In this document: positions 24,478-31,724 of the stretch, piece after piece
Layout of the letters: each line of letters begins with the position of its first letter
Position numbering within the stretch: the first letter of the stretch is position 1
Source of the DNA: Butyrivibrio sp. AE3004
GTDB lineage: Bacteria; Bacillota; Clostridia; Lachnospirales; Lachnospiraceae
Length of the DNA: 64,000 bases
NCBI RefSeq assembly: GCF_000703165.1
Contig: NZ_JNLQ01000002.1
Span: forward strand, 744,001-808,000
Direction of reading: 5' to 3'
Translations under genes and position numbers: made by a program
The notes under the pieces: model-generated
Database searches by the model: none
Seen by the model: the letters and a program-made list of their open reading frames with translations, nothing else
Told to the model about the DNA's origin: nothing

Positions 24478-25659
24478 ATGTCAAACAACAATAATGAGAT
24501 AGTAGATAAGCTTATTGAAACAAAAAATAAGCTTTGTTTTAGCGACTCATTTTTAGAGCAGATGAGTAGGAATGTAAGAGGACCGCTTTATTCAATTATA
24601 GAGTTTTCAAAGCTTGCGATTGGATCTATGTCTGATGAGGTTGCTGTTCATCATTATCTAGATCAGATCAATCGTGCGGGTCATTTTATGAATGAATCAA
24701 TGGATGATGTTATGGCTATGCGCCAGATTATCATGCAGAATGTAAGTATTCATCCTGAAAGCATCAATGTGGATAAGCTTGTTGAAGCCTTGGAAAATGA
24801 TCTGTCGCATATTTTTTCGTATAGCGGAATTCTATTCAAACCAAAAACCATTGATTTGAAGGACTGCGTCATTATTGCGGATTATTCTATTCTTTTTCAG
24901 ATTTTAAGAAAAATGATAAGACTTGTGTCAAATCTTTTGCCGGCAAAGAGCACTTTGGATTTTGAGGTTTATAAGAGCTCCGAAAGTTACAATGAATACG
25001 AAATCGGGTTTAAGGTGTATAGCTCGGAGGCTATTCTGACCAGTAGCCAGGTTGATGCACTTAGGCTTGGTTATAACAACGTGGAAAAGGATATGTATAA
25101 TTCCATTGATTCAATGGATCCCATGATTTTTATTTTAAGATGCTATGCTCATGAGATGGGGACAGACACTGTTAATGTGAAAAATGATGCAGAGAAGGGT
25201 GTTGAAATCGACCTCAAATTACGATTCCCTATCGTTACCGGCGAACAGCTTGAGTTACTCAGTAATCGTAATTATGATTTTTCTCAGAAGAGGATTCTTG
25301 TTGCGGATGATGATGAGATCAATCTTGAAATAATTGAAAAACTTCTCAGGGAAAAAGGTGCGGAAGTTATTACAGTAAGAGACGGTAGGGAAGCTCTTCT
25401 TACATACAGAACAGAACATGGAAAGTTCGATCTTATTCTTCTTGATATTGTCATGCCTGATATTGATGGATTAGCAGTTGCACGAATGATAAGAGATAAC
25501 ACAACAATCCCGTCGTCTAAGAATGTGCCTATTATAGCAATGACGGTAAACGCTTTTCATGAAGATTACGAGCAGAGTCTCAAGGCAGGAATGAACTCTC
25601 ACCTCGTAAAACCCATAGATTCCGAAAGACTATACAATACACTTGCGGAGTATATATAA
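24478..25659 (+). CDS. Pseudokinase-receiver protein
   Basis: A 393-residue protein. The first ~70 residues align with the HisKA of the adjacent hybrid (FLEQMSRNVRGPLYSIIEFSK against FLSQMSHDMRTPLTAIFGL), but the phosphoacceptor His is Arg31. The following ATPase-like region (~95-255) lacks recognisable N, G1 and G2 boxes. The C-terminal receiver (~270-393) is intact: LVADDDEINLEI, the phospho-Asp in LILLDIVMPDIDG, and Lys in LVKPID. It is therefore probably a receiver with a dead kinase module for docking. It is divergent from the hybrid kinase, 140 bases apart. GAGGGGAAAAG precedes ATG 24478. Confidence 0.82.
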   Translation: MSNNNNEIVDKLIETKNKLCFSDSFLEQMSRNVRGPLYSIIEFSKLAIGSMSDEVAVHHYLDQINRAGHFMNESMDDVMAMRQIIMQNVSIHPESINVDKLVEALENDLSHIFSYSGILFKPKTIDLKDCVIIADYSILFQILRKMIRLVSNLLPAKSTLDFEVYKSSESYNEYEIGFKVYSSEAILTSSQVDALRLGYNNVEKDMYNSIDSMDPMIFILRCYAHEMGTDTVNVKNDAEKGVEIDLKLRFPIVTGEQLELLSNRNYDFSQKRILVADDDEINLEIIEKLLREKGAEVITVRDGREALLTYRTEHGKFDLILLDIVMPDIDGLAVARMIRDNTTIPSSKNVPIIAMTVNAFHEDYEQSLKAGMNSHLVKPIDSERLYNTLAEYI

Positions 25660-25701
25660 AAATAACCTCAGCCATGCTTTTGCTATGTGAAGTCTGCAAA
25701 T

Positions 25702-25728
25702 AAAAAAAGTGCCAAAGGCACTTTTTTT
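25702..25728. terminator. Bidirectional terminator
   Basis: AAAAAAAGTGCC-AAA-GGCACTTTTTTT, with T runs in both directions, lies between converging genes and touches the stop codon of the diguanylate cyclase gene. Confidence 0.85.
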
Positions 25729-27166
25729 ATGGTGAGTAGATAGAGGACTGAGCTTTTCCGTTCTCCTTGGATTTATATAATGCCCGGTCTGCCAGCTCCA
25801 TGTTTTTTTCCAAAGTAAGATTACTGTTTATTTGTGAGATTCCGCAGCTGAATGAGATTGGCATTGCTGTGTCTTTGGACCTTATTATATTCTGTACATT
25901 ATCAAGAATGACCTTAGCTTTTTCAGGGGTATCATAGATAACACCAATAAATTCATCTCCGCCCCATCTGCCGACAAAACCGGTTTCACCTACATTTTCT
26001 TTTAATGTCTGGGAGACTAATTGAAGAACTGCATTTCCGTATAAATGTCCTCTTGTGTCATTGAAAGATTTAAAATCATCTACATCCAGCATGAACAGGG
26101 AGGCTGTTTCCTTTGAAAATTTCCTCTTGTTTTCTTTGTTGAATTTTTCTCTGAAAAGGCGATTGTTGGCAAGTCTTGTAAGCTCATCGGTATTGTGTGA
26201 TTCATAAGTAATGCGGTTAAGTCTTGAAAAGAGAGTGAGACTTACCATAAGGTAGCTTAGTATAATGAGCATCAGAAGCACAATCCTGCGATTCATCTGT
26301 GCCAGCAAAATATTGATGTTTTTTGTGATATCGGATTGAACAAAAATATTCCAGTTGAGGGCCTTGTTACGCATTACCTTGGTGCATAGATTTCCTTCAT
26401 TCCATGCATAGCCATCGTCATCCACATCCATGAGAATTGTTTCTCTGGATAGACCAAGTGAAGCTGTAGCATCGTCCACGGTTTTATAGTAGGATGTGCT
26501 TCCGGTAAAGGAATTATGAGCATTTCCTTTATTAACAATGCAGATATTAAGGTCATATTCTGATACGTAGTTTTCAAGCTGGTTCTGGAAATCATCAATC
26601 TGATTGCCGACACCGACAACGCCGAGAATATTTCCGGACTCATCAGTTACAAGACAGTTGACAAAGAGGGTAACGCTAAAGTCATTTACCTCATCATGGT
26701 CAATCTGAATATCGTATTCCTGGTGGAGATCAAGAAAATTGAAGTACCATATATCAAAGTCATCAGTAGGAGATACTACCTTGTTTAGTCCTCCGTCATA
26801 ATAGTAATTGTAGGTTTGATTAGATACAAAGAAGACTACATCATAGTTATATTTCTGTTTGTATTCATTAAGATAGTCGTATAAGAGCTGTTTATGCTCA
26901 TCAGTATTGAAACTGATTTCATCCTCAGCCCATATTTTCAGAAAAATATCATTAGCCATCATCTGTGATGCCACGAGCTGTTCGGTTGTAGCAATAGTAA
27001 GTCTGTAGGATATATCGCTTGACGTAAAAGCAACATCCTCCCTGGCCTGCTTAATGGCAGCGTTTTTATAGTAGGTATACTCGTTAATCTGTAAACCGGT
27101 AGAAACTACTATAATAAGTAAGATCACTATTATGTTTGCAAATAAAATAGAATGCTTTTTTAGCAC
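25727..27166 (-). CDS. Membrane-bound diguanylate cyclase with extracellular sensor
   Basis: A 479-residue protein: membrane helix at ~7-27, an extracellular Cache-like domain (~30-285; e.g. DVVFFVSNQTYNYYYDGG and VGVGNQIDDF), second helix at ~293-315, then a GGDEF domain (~330-479). The active site is complete: LTRLANNRLF, MLDVDDFKSFND and GRWGGDEFIGV. The inhibitory RxxD site is absent (GETG at that place), so product inhibition is unlikely. It should make c-di-GMP in response to an external ligand. It converges on the pseudokinase gene and is divergent from the LRR/VWA/MoxR unit. Confidence 0.9.
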   Translation of the reverse strand: MLKKHSILFANIIVILLIIVVSTGLQINEYTYYKNAAIKQAREDVAFTSSDISYRLTIATTEQLVASQMMANDIFLKIWAEDEISFNTDEHKQLLYDYLNEYKQKYNYDVVFFVSNQTYNYYYDGGLNKVVSPTDDFDIWYFNFLDLHQEYDIQIDHDEVNDFSVTLFVNCLVTDESGNILGVVGVGNQIDDFQNQLENYVSEYDLNICIVNKGNAHNSFTGSTSYYKTVDDATASLGLSRETILMDVDDDGYAWNEGNLCTKVMRNKALNWNIFVQSDITKNINILLAQMNRRIVLLMLIILSYLMVSLTLFSRLNRITYESHNTDELTRLANNRLFREKFNKENKRKFSKETASLFMLDVDDFKSFNDTRGHLYGNAVLQLVSQTLKENVGETGFVGRWGGDEFIGVIYDTPEKAKVILDNVQNIIRSKDTAMPISFSCGISQINSNLTLEKNMELADRALYKSKENGKAQSSIYSP

Positions 27167-27401
27167 AAAACGGCTCCTTAATAATGGTGCTGAAAATCCA
27201 CTGTTACTAAAATAGTACTATATTATTTAATACATATTTGTAAAAAGACGATAAAGAAATTATTATGCCTTGTTTACGGTTGCGGATATAGTATAGATTA
27301 GGTACAATCTGTAATCGGAAAATAGTAAGATTTCTTGCATGTAAAAGCGAAATGCACTGCATTGGTACTATTGTTAAGGATACGGGGTAAATTTCAGGAT
27401 A

Positions 27402-28409
27402 ATGAGTTTTAAATATGAAAAGAAAAAAGGGACTGATCACAGTTTCTTCGAGATAAAAGGTAACAGAGATGAAAAGGATAAGAGGGAGAGAGTGCTTTGC
27501 ATTCCCGAAAAAGCTGAGGATGAGAACGGGGATATATTGCCTGTTGAGGTTATCGGTAATCATGCTTTTTCATCCAGAAAGGATATAGAGGAGATAGTAA
27601 TACCGGATTCAATCCACACAATTCTTGGTTTCGCTTTTCATAACTGCAGCAATCTCAAGAAAATTAAAATGGCGGACAGCGTCACCGAATATCTTGACGG
27701 AAGTACCAGACAGTGTGAAAATCTGACCGAAATAGAGATAGATATTGAGCATGATAACTTTCAGATAATCAGACGTATACTTGAGGATAATGACAGAAGG
27801 CTGACCTTCAGAATGCACCTTACAGGTGGTGATGCACTTTTGGTTTTTCCCGGATTTAACTATGACTTTGTTGAAAACACGATGGCTAGAACAATTCAGT
27901 TTGCGATCGAGGGTACAGGCTATGCGTACCGTGAATGTGTAAAAAGCGGTGAGATAAATTTCAGGGAATATGATAATATGTTTCCCAAGGCATCGGCAGA
28001 CGATAGTGTGACTGCCGAGATGATCGCTATGGCGAGATTAGCTTTTCCGTATGAACTTACATCTGAGTGCAAAGATATGTATGAAAAATGGCTTCTTGAA
28101 AATGCCAAAGGGAACCTGAAAAGAGCTATAGAGAACAGCTCACTGCAAGTAGGTGCTTTAGGTGTATTTACTAAAGATGCAGGTGTAAGTGCAATAGATG
28201 ACTTTAGTCTTGAGGATCATTTTGATTTTTATATGACAAGGAAGCTTCTTTATAAGGATGATGCAAAAGAGCTTGCACACATGGCATCGGACAAGGAAAT
28301 GACAGCTATTGTCAGCATGATGATGAACTTTTCCGAAGAGTGCAGAAATGATGCCTGTGATTTAACCGATGAAAAATCGGATGATGGATTTTTGGAACTG
28401 GATTTTTAA
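27402..28409 (+). CDS. LRR_5 (BspA-like) protein, first gene of a VWA/MoxR unit
   Basis: A 335-residue protein without signal peptide. Residues ~35-110 carry BspA-type leucine-rich repeats (VIGNHAFSSRKDIEEIVIPD; ILGFAFHNCSNLKKIKMAD). The remainder (~120-335) is a domain I do not recognise, with an acidic tail (DDGFLELDF). The lack of a signal peptide means the repeats are cytoplasmic, unlike most BspA-like proteins. It lies 14 bases before the VWA gene and should be co-transcribed with it. The ribosome site is weak (AGGATAATG). A recognition or adaptor role for the MoxR/VWA pair is inferred. Confidence 0.72.
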   Translation: MSFKYEKKKGTDHSFFEIKGNRDEKDKRERVLCIPEKAEDENGDILPVEVIGNHAFSSRKDIEEIVIPDSIHTILGFAFHNCSNLKKIKMADSVTEYLDGSTRQCENLTEIEIDIEHDNFQIIRRILEDNDRRLTFRMHLTGGDALLVFPGFNYDFVENTMARTIQFAIEGTGYAYRECVKSGEINFREYDNMFPKASADDSVTAEMIAMARLAFPYELTSECKDMYEKWLLENAKGNLKRAIENSSLQVGALGVFTKDAGVSAIDDFSLEDHFDFYMTRKLLYKDDAKELAHMASDKEMTAIVSMMMNFSEECRNDACDLTDEKSDDGFLELDF

Positions 28410-28423
28410 TAAGAAAATGATAT

Positions 28424-29818
28424 ATGAATAATAAAGAACAATTGACTAAGCTTGGAAATCAAATATGGAATTCAGTAAAGACGGAGCTACTGTTGTCGAT
28501 GAGATTTATGGCACCGGCACTTTCGGTGCTTGAGATACGAAAGGACCTGTCGACTACCTTTGTAGGAACTGATGGGGAGAGTGTTCTGTATAATCCCAAC
28601 TACATTTTCAAGACCTATGTTGAGGATCCGTCTAAGCTAAACAGGACATACCTGCATATGCTTATGCACTGTATGTTCAGGCATTTGTACAGGGCAGCGG
28701 ATTTTAGTGATAGTGAGATATGGGATCTTGCATGTGATATTGCCGTGGAGCATATTCTTGATTCCATGGATTATCAATGCATTTACAGAGTCAGTTCGGA
28801 TCTTAGGGACAGATGGTATGAAAAGCTGCAGAATGAACTTAAAGTACTGACTGCAGAGAAGATTTACCACTATCTTGAGGAACACGCAGAATGGGGCAGC
28901 GATTCTTCTTTTGATCATGAAGATACAGGTACGGATATGATTTCTGAGGATATCTGGAATCGCCTTGTTCGTGAATTTAAATTTGACGATCACGGCTTTT
29001 GGGAGAGACTTCAGGATAAAAAAGATGAGTCTCAGAATAATGACAGACCCGATATTGATATGCAGATGCAGATGAGACTCAGGCGGGCAAATAAAAAAGA
29101 AATTGAGGAAGCCTGGAAGAATACGGCAAAGAGAATCAAGAGTGATATTGCAAGTCTTGGAGATGATAAAAGCACAGAAAGCGGAAGCCTTAAATTTTAC
29201 CTGAAGGCTGAAACGCAGGATAAAGTTTATTATACTGAGTTTTTAAATCAGATAGCTGTGGTCAGGGAGGAAATAAAAATAGACCCTGACTCATTTGACT
29301 ATGGACTGTATAATTACGGAATGGAGATTTACGGTAATATGCCTCTTATTGAGGAAAATGAGTACAGTGAATCTCATAAGGTTGACGAGCTGGTGATTGC
29401 CATTGATACCTCCGCTTCCTGCTCAGAAGAACTGGTTCAGAGTTTTTTGAATGAGACCGCAGGAATTCTTCGAAGTAGCGACAATTTTTTCAGAGAGATC
29501 CACGTACATATAATTGAGTGTGACAACAGGGTCCAAAAGGATATAGAGATCAATCATCCTGAGGAGATGGAAAAATATGCTGAGAATTTCGAAATCTCCG
29601 GAGGTTACGGAACAGATTTTAGGCCGGTGTTTTCATATGTGGATGATCTTAGACATAAGGGACAATTAAAACATTTAAGAGGCCTTATGTATTTTACGGA
29701 TGGCTTTGGGGATTACCCACAAAATCCAACCGAATATGATACAGCCTTTGTTTTTCCGTCGGATAAGCAGACAGGTGTTGATGATATGCCTGACTGGGCA
29801 ATCGCTTTATATATTTGA
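28424..29818 (+). CDS. DUF2201-type putative metallopeptidase / VWA-like protein
   Basis: A 464-residue protein. The N-terminal domain corresponds to the DUF2201 putative metallopeptidase; its helix reads HMLMHCMFRH, keeping the three His of the H-E-x-x-H-x4-H pattern but with Met in place of the catalytic Glu. A charged helical linker follows. The C-terminal VWA domain (~320-464) has a complete MIDAS: DTSAS in VIAIDTSASCS, Thr in GGYGTDFRPVF and Asp in YFTDGFGD. Family knowledge: such proteins are made with a MoxR AAA+ ATPase, here the next gene, and act as its substrate adaptor. Cleavage activity is doubtful. Confidence 0.83.
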   Translation: MNNKEQLTKLGNQIWNSVKTELLLSMRFMAPALSVLEIRKDLSTTFVGTDGESVLYNPNYIFKTYVEDPSKLNRTYLHMLMHCMFRHLYRAADFSDSEIWDLACDIAVEHILDSMDYQCIYRVSSDLRDRWYEKLQNELKVLTAEKIYHYLEEHAEWGSDSSFDHEDTGTDMISEDIWNRLVREFKFDDHGFWERLQDKKDESQNNDRPDIDMQMQMRLRRANKKEIEEAWKNTAKRIKSDIASLGDDKSTESGSLKFYLKAETQDKVYYTEFLNQIAVVREEIKIDPDSFDYGLYNYGMEIYGNMPLIEENEYSESHKVDELVIAIDTSASCSEELVQSFLNETAGILRSSDNFFREIHVHIIECDNRVQKDIEINHPEEMEKYAENFEISGGYGTDFRPVFSYVDDLRHKGQLKHLRGLMYFTDGFGDYPQNPTEYDTAFVFPSDKQTGVDDMPDWAIALYI

Positions 29819-29924
29819 AAAAACAAAGTTATGATGTTTTCAAACCGCTTATGAAAAGAGCCGGTACCGTCTATGAACACGAAGTGTTCAGATAAAACAT
29901 GTATTTTTTTAATGAGGATTACAG

Positions 29925-31412
29925 ATGAATATTAAACAAGCTAAGCAGGAAATAATAAATACAATCAAAGCATACAGGGAAAAGGACGAGATGGGGAATT
30001 ATCTTATCCCGGTCCAGAAGCAGCGCCCGATACTTCTCATTGGACCTCCGGGCATAGGAAAGACAGCAATTATGGAACAGGTTGCTGAGGAGCTTGCGGT
30101 AAATCTGGTATCCTATACGATCACGCATCACACAAGACAGAGTGCGATCGGACTTCCTTTCATTTCCAAAAAGGAATACGGAGGAAAAGAGACCTCTGTT
30201 ACCGAATATACAATGAGTGAGATCATTGCATCGGTTTATGACAGAATAAATCAGACAGGTGTGAAAGAAGGAATCCTTTTTCTTGATGAGATAAACTGCG
30301 TGTCAGAGACACTGGTTCCAACCATGCTTCAGTTTTTACAGTATAAGACCTTTGGAGCGCATCAGGTTCCCGAGGGATTTATCATAGTTACTGCGGGTAA
30401 TCCACCTCAGTATAACAAGGCTGTAAGAGATTTTGATATTGTTACTTTGGACCGTGTAAAGAGAATTGACATTGAAGAGGATTTGGAAGCATTCAAGGAA
30501 TATGCTGACGTCAATGGTGTTCACGGATCAATCCTTGCATATCTTGATATTCATAAGGACAACTTTTACAGCATAAAAAATGATATTCAGGGAAAACGCT
30601 TTGTTACTGCCAGAGGATGGGAGGATCTGTCACAGCTTATCAGAGCCTACGAAAAGCTTGGTATAGAAGTTGACGAAAAGGTAACGGGTCAGTATCTTCA
30701 GGAGCCTGAGATTGCCCGGGATTTTGCAATGTATTATGCGCTCTATCACAAGTATGAGGATCTGTACAATATTGGAGAGATTTTAAAGGGCAGTGTTCCT
30801 GCTGAGAGAGATAAGCTAAGGAAAGCTCCTTTTGATGAAAAACTAAGCATTATAAACCTACTGGTAGACAGACTGAATCAGGAGTTTGCTGCTTATGACA
30901 AAGACTATAAGGTTCAGAAGACAATTCAAAAGGAAATCACGGCAGTTGTAAAGGGAACAGAGCCTGCATCAATAATCGGAAGATTAAAGAACAGAATCTC
31001 TGAGCTGTCTGAAGATTATGACAAGAAAGCCGGAGAACATCTTATGGACAAGTCCTCTGAGATTGTGATTAAGAAGGTTATTGCTGCTCTTTGTAAGCTT
31101 CAGGAAGAGATAAACGACGCTGATGATGAAGCTGCTAAAAATGAGATTAAAACCTGGTTTTCTGAAAGGGAGAAGACAAGAAGACAGAATGCTCTTGAGA
31201 CAGGAAATCATTTATCAAACTGCTTTTCATTCCTTCAGAAAATATATGGAGAAGAGCAGGAGATGGTGCTGTTCCTCACAAGGCTTGATGCGGGTCATTA
31301 CAGCCTGAATTTTATTCAGAATGAGGGATCTGAGGAATACTTTAAGTATAATCAGCTTCTTCTACTCAGAGACAGGCGAAGAGAGATAGTGGCAGAGATA
31401 TTGTCGGTTTGA
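29925..31412 (+). CDS. MoxR-family AAA+ ATPase
   Basis: A 495-residue ATPase. Walker A is LIGPPGIGKTAIM (~43-55), Walker B is ILFLDEINCV, and sensor 1 is the Asn of VTAGNPPQYN. The AAA+ part takes ~300 residues, and a helical C-terminal extension (~310-495) is highly charged. MoxR proteins work as chaperones that activate or remodel partners through VWA proteins; the upstream VWA gene, 106 bases away, fits. GAGGA lies 7 bases before the start. The intervening 106 bases hold a small GAACAC-GAA-GTGTTC hairpin but no T tract. Confidence 0.88.
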   Translation: MNIKQAKQEIINTIKAYREKDEMGNYLIPVQKQRPILLIGPPGIGKTAIMEQVAEELAVNLVSYTITHHTRQSAIGLPFISKKEYGGKETSVTEYTMSEIIASVYDRINQTGVKEGILFLDEINCVSETLVPTMLQFLQYKTFGAHQVPEGFIIVTAGNPPQYNKAVRDFDIVTLDRVKRIDIEEDLEAFKEYADVNGVHGSILAYLDIHKDNFYSIKNDIQGKRFVTARGWEDLSQLIRAYEKLGIEVDEKVTGQYLQEPEIARDFAMYYALYHKYEDLYNIGEILKGSVPAERDKLRKAPFDEKLSIINLLVDRLNQEFAAYDKDYKVQKTIQKEITAVVKGTEPASIIGRLKNRISELSEDYDKKAGEHLMDKSSEIVIKKVIAALCKLQEEINDADDEAAKNEIKTWFSEREKTRRQNALETGNHLSNCFSFLQKIYGEEQEMVLFLTRLDAGHYSLNFIQNEGSEEYFKYNQLLLLRDRRREIVAEILSV

Positions 31413-31652
31413 CAGCAATTCATCACGCCCAGCCCCAAGGTACCCATTCGGAAATGTTTGTTTTCGTCTGTGTTGTGATTTATAAAACTCAAAAAGCATC
31501 AAATGCCTCATTTCGACGCCTCTCAGAGCAATCGGCTTTTGCTGCTTTCTTCGTTTTGAAAATCAACATACTCGTCCGAGAACTGCACATTTCAGAACGG
31601 ATGGCTTCGCGACAGGGCTGTTTATGAAAAAACTGTAGAATAAAAAACTGCA
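31413..31652. other. Unexplained 240-base segment, no supported gene
   Basis: This stretch follows the MoxR stop codon. Its base composition is richer in C and G than the neighbouring spacers. Short frames run on both strands (plus 31409-31627; minus 31489-31728), but neither has a ribosome site, and no known RNA structure was recognised. The stretch ends in two near-copies of an ACTGTAGAATAAAAA unit just before the terminator. It might be a decayed gene, a repeat element or an untranslated RNA. Confidence 0.4.
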
Positions 31653-31656
31653 GAAT

Positions 31657-31688
31657 AAAAAACCGGACTTCAGAAAAGTCCGGTTTTT
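31657..31688. terminator. Bidirectional terminator
   Basis: AAAAACCGGACTT, a 5-base loop, AAGTCCGGTTTTT: a perfect 13-bp stem with T runs in both directions, serving the MoxR unit and the converging secreted-protein gene. Confidence 0.88.
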
Positions 31689-31724
31689 CGTTAAAATATA
31701 TTCGTGTGATTAAATATTTTGCTG

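Noticed and set aside
31409..31627. Plus-strand frame of 72 codons after the MoxR gene
   Set aside because: It starts inside the MoxR stop region, has no ribosome site, and the opposite strand is open equally; treated as an unexplained segment.
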